Origin: Nostoc sp. UHCC 0702
GTDB taxonomy: Bacteria; Cyanobacteriota; Cyanobacteriia; Cyanobacteriales; Nostocaceae
DNA: 64,000 nt
Assembly (NCBI GenBank): GCA_017164015.1
Contig: CP071065.1
Location: 2,446,501-2,510,500 of the forward strand
Direction of reading: 5' to 3'
The notes under the pieces: generated by a model
What the model was told of the DNA's origin: nothing
Database searches by the model: none
What the model saw: the letters and a program-made list of their open reading frames with translations, nothing else
In this document: one piece after another, positions 35,576-44,089 of the stretch
How the letters are laid out: the number at the start of each line of letters is the position of its first letter
Position numbering within the stretch: position 1 is the first letter of the stretch
Made by a program: the position numbers and the translations under genes

Positions 35576-36562
35576 ATGTCAACTATTTTAGTCACAGGGG
35601 GAGCAGGATATATTGGCTCTCATGCAGTATTAGCTCTGAAAAATGCAGGTTATGAAGTTATTGTTTTAGATAATTTGTCGAATGGGCATCGAGAAATTGT
35701 AGAACAGGTTTTGCAGGTAAAGCTAATTGTTGGAGATATGAGCGATCGCTCTCTTCTCGACAACATCTTTTCTACACATAATATAGCGGCAGTCATGCAC
35801 TTTGCAGCTTACATTGCTGTAGGTGAATCTGTTACTCACCCAGCCAAATATTACCGGAATAATGTTGTAGGCACTTTGACGCTTTTAGAAGCAATGGTAG
35901 ATGCATCGATTAATAAATTTATTTTTTCTTCTACTTGCGCTCTTTATGGTGTACCTCAGTTTATTCCTCTTACCGAAGACCATCCCCAAAACCCTATTAG
36001 TCCTTATGCAAGTAGCAAATGGATGGTAGAAAGAATTTTGTCAGATTTTGATACCGCCTACAATCTCAAATCTGTAAGCTTCCGCTATTTTAACGCTGCC
36101 GGGGCTGACCCAAATGGTTTGCTAGGTGAAGACCACATCCCCGAAACTCACCTTATCCCCCTAGTGTTACTAACTGCTTTAGGTAAGAGCGAATCGATTT
36201 TTATTTTCGGCACAGATTACCCAACTCCAGATGGCACTTGTATCCGCGACTATATTCATGTCAATGACTTGGCACAAGCTCATATTTTGGGCTTGCAATA
36301 TTTGTTAGATGGTGGAAAAAGTGAAGTATTTAACTTGGGGAATGGTAATGGTTTTTCAGTTAGAGAAGTAATAGTAACTGCCGAGCAAGTAACAGAAAAA
36401 GAAATCAAAATTATAGAGCGCGATCGCCGACCAGGCGACCCACCAATTTTAGTTGGCAGTAGTGATAAAGTACGGAAAACATTGGGTTGGCATCCTCAAT
36501 ATCCAAACTTGAATGAAATTATTACCCACGCTTGGCAATGGCATCAACAGCGACATAAGTAG
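35576..36562 (+). CDS. galE: UDP-glucose 4-epimerase
   Basis: A 328-residue extended SDR. The NAD motif is TGGAGYIGSHAVLALKNAGY at residues 7-26. The catalytic part is FSSTCALYG with YASSKWMVERIL (YxxxK) near residue 148, then RYFNAAGADPNGLLGEDH and RDYIHVNDLAQAH. It interconverts UDP-glucose and UDP-galactose, feeding the mutase fusion two genes upstream. A strong hairpin terminator follows its stop. Confidence 0.93.
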   Translation: MSTILVTGGAGYIGSHAVLALKNAGYEVIVLDNLSNGHREIVEQVLQVKLIVGDMSDRSLLDNIFSTHNIAAVMHFAAYIAVGESVTHPAKYYRNNVVGTLTLLEAMVDASINKFIFSSTCALYGVPQFIPLTEDHPQNPISPYASSKWMVERILSDFDTAYNLKSVSFRYFNAAGADPNGLLGEDHIPETHLIPLVLLTALGKSESIFIFGTDYPTPDGTCIRDYIHVNDLAQAHILGLQYLLDGGKSEVFNLGNGNGFSVREVIVTAEQVTEKEIKIIERDRRPGDPPILVGSSDKVRKTLGWHPQYPNLNEIITHAWQWHQQRHK

Positions 36563-36576
36563 GTTTTCCCCCTACT

Positions 36577-36616
36577 CCCTATCTATGCCAAAAGAAAGCT
36601 TTTGGCATAGATAGGG
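36577..36616 (+). terminator. Strong hairpin after galE
   Basis: CCCTATCTATGCCAAAAG pairs perfectly with CTTTTGGCATAGATAGGG over 18 bp with a 4-base loop. It stands 14 bases after the galE stop and ends the sugar operon. Half of it is also in the copied module at 7620-7760. Confidence 0.7.
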
Positions 36617-36725
36617 AGTTTCTTGACTTGTTTCGCTTGGTAGATTAAGTTTCAATCAAAACAAGTAATTATACAGGAAATAATTTTTAAACCGCTGCAA
36701 ATTTTAGTTTTATGCAAAAAGTTTA
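36589..36725 (+). repeat. Upstream module shared with the ATP-grasp gene
   Basis: It is the plus-strand counterpart of the block at 7620-7760: GACTTGTTTCGCTTGGTAGA, TTAAGTTTCA and TTTTAGTTTTATGCAAAAAG occur in the same order. It runs right up to the hflX start codon, so here it probably is the native hflX promoter/leader. Confidence 0.6.
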
Positions 36726-37415
36726 TGGCAATATTCAAGGCATAAAGACTAGCTCTCTTAAACAATTACAGCAGCTTTATACTGAACAGCAACCAGCAGA
36801 TAGATTCATTACCCTGGACAGGCACATCGCGCCCGCATTCGACAACAACGACAACAGCAAGACATTCCGGTTTTGGCATTAGTTGGTTATACAAATGCTG
36901 GTAAATCGACTTTACTAAATGTATTAACCAATGCTGAGATTTACACCGCAGACCAACTATTTGCTACCCTCGACCCAACAACCCGCAAGCTGGTAATTAC
37001 AGAACCAGAAACACAACAACGCAGGTCGATTTTACTCACAGATACTGTAGGGTTTATTCACGAACTTCCACCACCACTGATGGATGCGTTTCGCGCCACA
37101 TTGGAGGAAGTAGTAGAGGCAGATGCATTGGTTCATGTGGTGGATTTATCTCATCCAGCTTGGGAAAACCAAATCGCAAGTGTACAGAAAATACTCCAAG
37201 AAATGCCTGACATTCCAGAGAAAAGTTTGATTGCTTTTAACAAAGTTGACCAAGTAGATAGCGAAACCTTCACTAGAGTTCAACAAGATTATCCCCAAGC
37301 TGTGTTTATATCGGCTACTGAGCGCTTGGGTTTAGAGACTTTAAAACAGCATTTACTGCAACTAATTGATCAACCCGTTGAGGCGATCGCAGTCCCAGAA
37401 AATTCACTGCAATAG
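36712..37415 (+). pseudogene. hflX: hflX with a large internal deletion and frameshift
   Basis: From ATG 36712 the frame reads YGNIQGIKTSSLKQLQQLY, then EQQPADRFIT, the normal cyanobacterial HflX start. It then jumps, at about 36820, in a different frame, into AHRARIRQQRQQQDIPVLAL and VGYTNAGKSTLLN, the end of the HflX coiled coil plus the P-loop. The G domain is intact (DTVGFIHELPPPLMDAFRAT, FNKVDQ). About 300 central residues are gone. An internal start (near 36873) could still make a bare 180-residue G domain, but ribosome splitting needs the lost part. Confidence 0.8.
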
Positions 37416-37763
37416 TAATAATTAAGTATTTCTACTATAGCAATTAGTACTTAAAATGTAAATTTAAAAACAAAATATTTCTATGTATTGTCCTCGATGT
37501 AGTCATTGATTTAAAGTCGCTAATATTTAATATAGAGCCTGAGCTATGGCTCACTCATTTGGGGATAAATATCAATGCATCTCCAGAAAACATTAGTGAT
37601 TAACCAACTAAAAGTAGGTAAATTACTTGATTTCACTAGTCTAATGCAGAAGCAGTTAGTTTGTGTATTATAAGTTTAATTATACCAGTTTTAAACTCTT
37701 GAAAAATGGGCACATTAAACTGTTATTAAGATAAAATTTATCAATTTTTTTTGGAATGTTGGC

Positions 37764-37803
37764 AATATTTAAAAATGCTCAAGCTTGAGCATTTTTAAAT
37801 ATT
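37764..37803. promoter_or_regulatory. Perfect 40-bp palindrome before the chemosensory operon
   Basis: AATATTTAAAAATGCTCAAG and its exact complement abut. It lies 79 bases upstream of the first gene of the operon. It may be a terminator for read-through or an operator; no U-tract decides. It is the only marked feature in the 37416-37881 gap, which is otherwise AT-rich. Confidence 0.5.
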
Positions 37804-37881
37804 ATTTTACTTAATAAATAGGTTTTAATTTTCTAGTAACGATATAGTTTTTAACCTGGGTTACAAGCTGATAAAAAAGAT

Positions 37882-39147
37882 ATGATTTCACCTACAGACA
37901 ACCCTATTTTGATAGTTGATGATAGCCCAACAAACTCAACAGTTCTGTTGGGTATGTTACAACAGTCTGGTTTCAAAGTTATTGTTGTTAATAGTGGCGA
38001 AGCTGCCTTAGAAAAGGTAGAAATGATTTCGCCTAGTCTAATTTTATTAGACATCATTTTACCAAATATGGATGGCTTTGAAATATGTCGTCAATTGAAA
38101 TCAGTAGAAGTAACAAGAGATATTCCCGTAATTTTTATGACGGCTTTATCTCAAACAGAAGATAAAATCAAAGGATTTAACTTAGGTGCTGTAGATTACA
38201 TTACAAAGCCTTTGCAAAAAGAAGAAATATTAGCACGAGTTAATGTGCATCTCAATCTCAGAAATTTAAACAAGCAATTAGCAGAAAAAACTACAGAATT
38301 AACCATTGCATTAGACCAATTGCAACAATCTCAACTTCAGTTAATACAAAATGAAAAAATGTCCACACTAGGACAGTTAGTTGCAGGTGTTGCACACGAA
38401 ATTAATAATCCCATTGGTGCTATTAGTGCCAATTCTATATATGCATCTACCTATGTTAGCGAATTAGTTGAACATTTACGACTGTATCAGCAAAAAGCAA
38501 CTGATGACGAAATTGCTAACCATGCAGAAGAAATAGAGTTAGAGTTTTTAATTGAAGATTTATCTAGTATCTTAACCACAATGCGAGAAGGTGCTATGCG
38601 CGTTAAAGATATTAGTGAATCATTTAGAATTTTTTCACGCCATGACAACGAAGATAAAGTTGTTTTTGATATTCATGAAGGGCTAGAAAGTACCTTGTTA
38701 ATTATACAGCATAAACTGAAAGCTTACGATAAACAACCTAAAATTGAAGTTATTAAAGACTACGGTAAACTACCATTAATTACCTGTTTTCCTGGGCCAT
38801 TAAATCAAGTATTTATGAATTTATTAGTAAATGCTGTTGATGCTTTAAGGGATTATTATAATAAACACTTAAATAGCCAAAAAAATCCTCAAATTAAGAT
38901 TCAGACTGCTTTGAATACTGAAGGTACACATGCTGTAATTCACATTCAGGATAACGGAATGGGAATTCCTGACGAAATTCAAGAAAAGATTTTTGGATAT
39001 GCTTTTACTACAAAGCCTGTGGGAAAAGGAACAGGCTTAGGGTTAGCAATTGCACGTCAAATCATCTTTGAAAAACACGGTGGCACTTTGGAGGTAAATT
39101 CTACACCAGGCCAAGGTGCAGAGTTTGTAATTCATCTACCATTATAA
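37882..39147 (+). CDS. Hybrid response regulator-histidine kinase
   Basis: A 421-residue soluble kinase. The N-terminal REC domain has phosphoacceptor Asp57 (SLILLDIILPNMDG) and the Lys in YITKPLQ. A coiled coil (residues 125-160) leads to the dimerisation box GVAHEINNPIGAIS, whose His is autophosphorylated. The HATPase has an NAVDAL N-box, DNGMGIPDE and GKGTGLGLAIARQI. It is first in the operon with CheW, MCP and CheA, so it may report to or modulate that pathway. Confidence 0.88.
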   Translation: MISPTDNPILIVDDSPTNSTVLLGMLQQSGFKVIVVNSGEAALEKVEMISPSLILLDIILPNMDGFEICRQLKSVEVTRDIPVIFMTALSQTEDKIKGFNLGAVDYITKPLQKEEILARVNVHLNLRNLNKQLAEKTTELTIALDQLQQSQLQLIQNEKMSTLGQLVAGVAHEINNPIGAISANSIYASTYVSELVEHLRLYQQKATDDEIANHAEEIELEFLIEDLSSILTTMREGAMRVKDISESFRIFSRHDNEDKVVFDIHEGLESTLLIIQHKLKAYDKQPKIEVIKDYGKLPLITCFPGPLNQVFMNLLVNAVDALRDYYNKHLNSQKNPQIKIQTALNTEGTHAVIHIQDNGMGIPDEIQEKIFGYAFTTKPVGKGTGLGLAIARQIIFEKHGGTLEVNSTPGQGAEFVIHLPL

Positions 39148-39252
39148 GTTGATTAAGAGGATTGAGATTTTCTTGATTTTTCTCTTGTCATATTATTGGT
39201 TATATAAAAATCTCCTAGACAAATAAAACAAGTTTTACTGAGTTTTAAATTC

Positions 39253-39774
39253 ATGCTTGTATCTCTTGATTCTGTTTTAAAATCAGCTAATCTATCTCAG
39301 TCGCTATTTGATAATCCAATAGAAGATAATCGGCAACGTTTTCTCAGTTTTCCCATCGGTACATTTGGTAATAGTTTGATTCCACTCGAACAAATTACAG
39401 AAATTATGCGAGTCAATCTGGATGATATTTTAAGTGTTCCAGAAACTCCTAGTAGTGTATTGGGTGCTTATAATTGGCGAGGTGAAATGCTGTGGTTAAT
39501 TGATTTGGAGCAGATGATTGGTGGTACACCTCTTTTTGAGCAAATGCCACTATGTACTCAACCAATTGCGATTGTTCTCCAAGTTGATAACTATTGCTTT
39601 GGAATGGTTGTCAAATCGGTAAATGAAATTGAACTACACGACATGAAGAAAATTTTACCTGCAAAACCTGGTTCATTTTCTGTGCGATTACTTCCCTTTA
39701 TTACAGGTTATTTACCGAAAGGTTCAACAGTTTTTAATCCTAAAGCTGTTGTGCAATTTTTTCTAAAAATATGA
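39253..39774 (+). CDS. CheW-like coupling protein
   Basis: A 173-residue CheW domain: RFLSFPIGTFGNSLIPLEQI, GAYNWRGEMLWLIDLEQM, a VLQVDNYCFGMVVKSVNEIE core and a final FITGYLPKG. The about 40 N-terminal residues are extra compared with E. coli CheW. It should couple the neighbouring MCP to the CheA hybrid. Confidence 0.82.
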   Translation: MLVSLDSVLKSANLSQSLFDNPIEDNRQRFLSFPIGTFGNSLIPLEQITEIMRVNLDDILSVPETPSSVLGAYNWRGEMLWLIDLEQMIGGTPLFEQMPLCTQPIAIVLQVDNYCFGMVVKSVNEIELHDMKKILPAKPGSFSVRLLPFITGYLPKGSTVFNPKAVVQFFLKI

Positions 39775-39926
39775 ATTGGGGACTGGGGACTGGGATTGCG
39801 TCTTTGCTTGGGAGAAGACTTACGCAACGCTTGCGCTGACACTGCAACCCGTTGGAATTTAAGAAATCTCAACTATTTTGCTATTTTTTACTACTTCAAT
39901 CGTGCAATAAAAATTAGGAATTAATT

Positions 39927-42900
39927 ATGACTGCTGAACTAGACTTGACGAAAAACGGTACTACAAAACCCCAAAATAAAACTCAAACTAGAAAGCCTGC
40001 AACTTCTACCAGTTTATCAAAAAAACAACCAGAGTCTACAAATGTTGAGAAATCTCCTGAAGTTACTCATGCCAAAAAATTGCAAATGCAAGGATTAATT
40101 TCAGAGGATTTGCTTGCTGTATTGAATAAACAAGTTACAGCTATTGCTCAAAAAATGCAACAAACTTGCTCAGTTACAGAGCTTTATAAAATTGCGGTCA
40201 TGTCTATCCGCGAGACTTTAGTAACTGAGCGCGCATTAATTTATGAATTTGACGAAGAAACTTCTGGGGCTGTTGTTGCTGAGTCCGTTGCGCGTGGTTT
40301 TACACCAGCAATGCGGGATGAAATGCCTCTGGTGGTGTTTGGTTTTGAGCAAGTCACAGACTACGAAAAAGAATCTGTGATTCGTTATGATGATATCGAA
40401 ACTGCACCGTTAACCCCAGACCAATGCAAACTCTGGGAACAATTCCAAATTCAATCTAGCTTAAATATATCTTTGCATCTGGATGGCAAGATTTGGGGAA
40501 TATTATCTGTGCAACAATGCTCTGGCCCCCGGATTTGGCAAGAGCAAGAAATTACTTTCCTCAATCAAATTGTGCGCGATTTGTTGCTGTGTATGCAACC
40601 ATTGCGATTTCAAGCATTGCTGCAAGAACGCTCAGAACAAGAACAATTAGTTGCCAGAATTACACAAAAAATCGGTCAGTCACCAAATTTTGAGAATTTG
40701 TTTAGCTTTACTACAGTTGAAATTCGTCGGCTTTTGAAATGCGATCGCGTAGGTATTTATCACTTCCATGAGGATTGGTCTGGAGAGTTTATTGCCGAAT
40801 CTGTGGGTGGCGGCTGGATAGCAGTCTTAAGCGCCCAAGAGCGCGATAGTAGTTTACGCGGTAACTTAGCTGAATACGATCGCTGCACTGTCAAAAGCTT
40901 GTCCATGACTTCAACGCAAGAAGTAGACACCTACCTCAGAGATACTAAAGGAGGTGAATATGCTCGCGGACGACGCTATAAGCAAATCAATGATATCTAC
41001 GGCATGGGCTATACGCCGTGTTATCTAGAAACACTGGAAAAGTACCAGTGTCGCGCTTATGTAGTTGTACCTTTGTTTGTTCACGGCAGACTTTGGGGAT
41101 TGTTAGCAGCATATCAGAATTCCGGCCCCCGTGTTTGGCAAGAGTCAGAAGTTAACTTCTTGCTGCAACTCGGTTCACCTTTGGCTGTAGCTATACAGCA
41201 GATGGAAGCACAGTTAAAAATTGAGGAAACCTCCAAACAGATGGAGCGTTCCGCCGCCCGCGAACAAGCACTGGCTCGGATTACTGCCCGTCTTTCCCGC
41301 ACAATGGATTTGGAAGCGATTTTCCGCTCCTCTGCACAAGCACGGGGGAATTTAGCTAGCGATCGCATCGATACAATTGTTAAAATTGCTACCCAAGAAA
41401 CACGACAAATGCTTAGCTGTCAGCGTGTAGCATTGTATCAATTTAATCCTGATTGGAGTGGGCATTTTGTTGCCGAATCCGCTGCTAGTGGCTGGAATCG
41501 TTTATTAGATATTATTCCCAGCATTGAAGATACTTACTTGCAAGCATCCCAAGGTGGTCGCTATAAAGACAACGGTTCTATTGTTGTCAACGATATTTAC
41601 ACTATCGGACATGCTGCTTGTCACGTCGAACTTCTAGAACAGATGGAAGCGAGGGCATATATGATTGTGCCGGTATTCACGGGAGATCGATTGTGGGGCT
41701 TGTTAGGAGCTTATCAAAACGATAAACCCAGAACTTGGGAAAAAGGCGAATTAAGTTCGCTCATCCAAGTTGGCATTCAAGTAGGCATTGCCCTCAAACA
41801 AGTAAAATATCTCGAAGAAGTACGGCAACAGTCTGAACAGCTTTCCAAATTGGCACAGCGAGAAACTAACTTTGTACAATTTATCTTCAAAATTGGACAG
41901 CGCATTGTTGAACGCCTGCAACAAAAAAACTTTAACCCCGACTCTCTGTTTCGTTCCATCACCCAAGAACTGCGCCAATTACTGAATGTAGACCGCGTTG
42001 CCATTTACCGCTTTAATTCAGACTGGAGCGGGGAATTTATTATTGAAGATGTCGGTAGCGGTTATCTCAAACTTGCTGGTAGCGACATGGCGCTAATTGC
42101 AGACCCAGTTTTACAAGAAAGTTCCGGCGGTCGCTTTCGCAAAAACGAGCCAAGTGCAATTCATGATATCAATGTCTCAGCTGACCTCACCTTCAGTCGC
42201 GAAGTTTTGGAACAATGGGGAGCCAAAGCTTACATTGCTGCACCTTTATTTAAAGGCGAACAACAACTTTGGGGTTTGTTATTGACTTACCAAAATACAG
42301 CACCCCGCCACTGGGAAGAAGGTGAAGTTAATTTGTTGATTCAAGTAGCAACGCAGTTGGGTATTGTCTTGCAACAGTCCGAGTATTTGGAACAATTGGA
42401 AATTCAATCCCAACAACTCAGCGAAGCCGCCCAACGGGAAAAGCAAGCAAACGAAGCATTACAACAAGAAGTAGCACAATTACTATCTGCGGTACAGCCA
42501 GCACTCCAAGGAGATTTAACCGTCCGCGCCCCCGTTACAGGCGATGAAGTTGGTAAAATTGCTGACACTTACAACAATACCTTAGAAAACTTGCGACAGC
42601 TAGTTACACAGGTGCAGCAAGCCTCCCAAGCAGTCGCTAGTACTTCCCAAGACAGCGAGTCCTCAATTGTTGAACTGGCTAACCAAGCACAGCAACAGTT
42701 TCAAGCCCTTTCCCAAGCCGTCGAGCAAATCCAGAAAATGGTAGCTTCCACTGAAGCCGTTGCTACCAGTGCCAGGTTGGTTGAAGAAGCTGTGCAGCAA
42801 ACGAATCAGACTGTTAAAGAAGGTGAAACCGCCATGAATAAAACTGTGGACGGGATTACCGGGATTCGGGAAACAGTGGCAGAAACCAGCAAACGCATCA

Positions 42901-43472
42901 AACGCTTGAGCGAATCTGGTCAAAAAGTTTCTCGTGTGGTGAGCCTGATCAGTAATTTTACTACCCAGACCCAAATTTTAGCACTCAATGCGGCAATTGA
43001 AGCCACCAAAGCTGGAGAACATGGACGGGGATTTGCAGTAGTTGCCGATGAAGTGCGATCGCTTGCGGGACAATCTGCGGAAGCCACCGCCGAAATTGAA
43101 GAACTGGTACAAGAAATTCAAGCGGGAACCACTGAAGTAGCAGCAGCAATGGATACAGGTATCCAGCAAGTTGTTGAGGGTACAAAGTTAGTTACAGAAG
43201 TTCGTCAGCAATTAAATGCGATCGTTGAAGCTACAACTCAAATTAGCGAATTGGTGGAAAGAATTACTGAAACTACCCAAGTGCAAAACCAACAGTCACA
43301 GTCAATCACCCAAACCATGACTGATGTAGCGGGAATTGCCAATAAAACTTCTGCTGACTCGATTAAATTATCAGCCTCGTTTAAAGAACTCTTGGCAATG
43401 GCACAAGATTTGCAACTCAGTGCGAGTCAGTTTAAGGTAACTCGCGGTTCTCAGGTAGAAGGGAACGATTAA
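39927..43472 (+). CDS. Soluble methyl-accepting chemotaxis protein with four GAF domains
   Basis: An 1181-residue receptor without transmembrane helices. GAF domains lie at about 75-215, 240-430, 470-625 and 665-820 (repeated [28 protein letters not shown]). A HAMP-like region is at about 850-905 ([20 protein letters not shown]). The signalling hairpin follows, with [20 protein letters not shown] (about residue 1010) as the tip region. GAF2 has Cys365 in YTPCYLE and GAF3 has Cys565 in HAACHVELL, placed where cyanobacteriochromes attach bilin; GAF4 lacks it. It may sense light or a small ligand for gliding motility. Confidence 0.88.
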   Translation: MTAELDLTKNGTTKPQNKTQTRKPATSTSLSKKQPESTNVEKSPEVTHAKKLQMQGLISEDLLAVLNKQVTAIAQKMQQTCSVTELYKIAVMSIRETLVTERALIYEFDEETSGAVVAESVARGFTPAMRDEMPLVVFGFEQVTDYEKESVIRYDDIETAPLTPDQCKLWEQFQIQSSLNISLHLDGKIWGILSVQQCSGPRIWQEQEITFLNQIVRDLLLCMQPLRFQALLQERSEQEQLVARITQKIGQSPNFENLFSFTTVEIRRLLKCDRVGIYHFHEDWSGEFIAESVGGGWIAVLSAQERDSSLRGNLAEYDRCTVKSLSMTSTQEVDTYLRDTKGGEYARGRRYKQINDIYGMGYTPCYLETLEKYQCRAYVVVPLFVHGRLWGLLAAYQNSGPRVWQESEVNFLLQLGSPLAVAIQQMEAQLKIEETSKQMERSAAREQALARITARLSRTMDLEAIFRSSAQARGNLASDRIDTIVKIATQETRQMLSCQRVALYQFNPDWSGHFVAESAASGWNRLLDIIPSIEDTYLQASQGGRYKDNGSIVVNDIYTIGHAACHVELLEQMEARAYMIVPVFTGDRLWGLLGAYQNDKPRTWEKGELSSLIQVGIQVGIALKQVKYLEEVRQQSEQLSKLAQRETNFVQFIFKIGQRIVERLQQKNFNPDSLFRSITQELRQLLNVDRVAIYRFNSDWSGEFIIEDVGSGYLKLAGSDMALIADPVLQESSGGRFRKNEPSAIHDINVSADLTFSREVLEQWGAKAYIAAPLFKGEQQLWGLLLTYQNTAPRHWEEGEVNLLIQVATQLGIVLQQSEYLEQLEIQSQQLSEAAQREKQANEALQQEVAQLLSAVQPALQGDLTVRAPVTGDEVGKIADTYNNTLENLRQLVTQVQQASQAVASTSQDSESSIVELANQAQQQFQALSQAVEQIQKMVASTEAVATSARLVEEAVQQTNQTVKEGETAMNKTVDGITGIRETVAETSKRIKRLSESGQKVSRVVSLISNFTTQTQILALNAAIEATKAGEHGRGFAVVADEVRSLAGQSAEATAEIEELVQEIQAGTTEVAAAMDTGIQQVVEGTKLVTEVRQQLNAIVEATTQISELVERITETTQVQNQQSQSITQTMTDVAGIANKTSADSIKLSASFKELLAMAQDLQLSASQFKVTRGSQVEGND

Positions 43473-43526
43473 GAGCAGGGGGGCTGGGGGGAAGTTTTCA
43501 GGTTGATGATTTGATGTGAAAAAGGA

Positions 43527-43940
43527 GTGGGGTGGATGGAGAGAGAAGGGATTAAAAGTCACAAAGATTTAAAAGTGTATCAAATGGCTTTTGATGCAGC
43601 TATGAAGATTTTTGAGCTATCTAAAAAATTTCCCCAAGAGGAACGTTACTCTCTAACAGATCAGATTCGTCGCTCATCTCGATCTGTTTGTGCAAACTTA
43701 GCAGAAACATGGCGAAAAAGAAGATATAAAGCAGCATTCGTCGCCAAGTTAAACGAATGTGAAGCGGAAGCTGCCGAAACTCAAACATGGATACAATTTG
43801 CTGTCGAATGTAATTATTTGGATATTAATACAGGTCGAGAGCTTTATAGAATTTACAACCAAATTATAGGCAGTTTCGTAAACATGATTAACAATTCATC
43901 ACCCTGGTTAATGAAAGGAACATTCAAAAGTGAAAACTAA
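43527..43940 (+). CDS. Four-helix-bundle protein of the S23/intervening-sequence family
   Basis: A 137-residue helical protein: HKDLKVYQMAFDAAMKIFEL, YSLTDQIRRSSRSVCANLAE, CEAEAAETQTWIQFAVECNY, a typical S23 (23S rRNA intervening-sequence protein) pattern. The first residues (MGWMERE) may be over-called; the ATG at 43536 is an alternative. It lies 55 bases after the MCP and 150 before CheA on the same strand, an odd place for this family. Function of the family is unclear. Confidence 0.78.
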   Translation: MGWMEREGIKSHKDLKVYQMAFDAAMKIFELSKKFPQEERYSLTDQIRRSSRSVCANLAETWRKRRYKAAFVAKLNECEAEAAETQTWIQFAVECNYLDINTGRELYRIYNQIIGSFVNMINNSSPWLMKGTFKSEN

Positions 43941-43969
43941 AAACACCTAATTTCAAATAATTAATTACC

Positions 43970-44078
43970 TCTCCCCTGCCCCCCGCTCCCCTGCCCCCCT
44001 GCCCCCCTGCCCCCCTGCCCCCCTGCCCCCCTGCCCCCCCGCTCCCCCGCTCCCCCCGCCCCCCGCCCCCACACTCAC
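43970..44078. repeat. C-rich octamer array in front of the CheA gene
   Basis: CCCCCCTG-type octamers (about eight copies) followed by CGCTCCCC and CCGCCCCC variants. It ends about 10 bases before the CheA start codon, where a ribosome site should be; none is visible. Confidence 0.7.
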
Positions 44079-44089
44079 CTCCAAATACA

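Noticed and set aside
42663..43185. Minus-strand ORFs inside the MCP signalling domain
   Set aside because: They are complements of the regular Ala/Glu-rich helical coding sequence of the receptor.
43527..43940. Possible accessory protein (Avd-like four-helix bundle) of a diversity-generating retroelement
   Set aside because: No reverse transcriptase, template repeat or variable repeat is found in the neighbourhood; the sequence fits the S23 family better.
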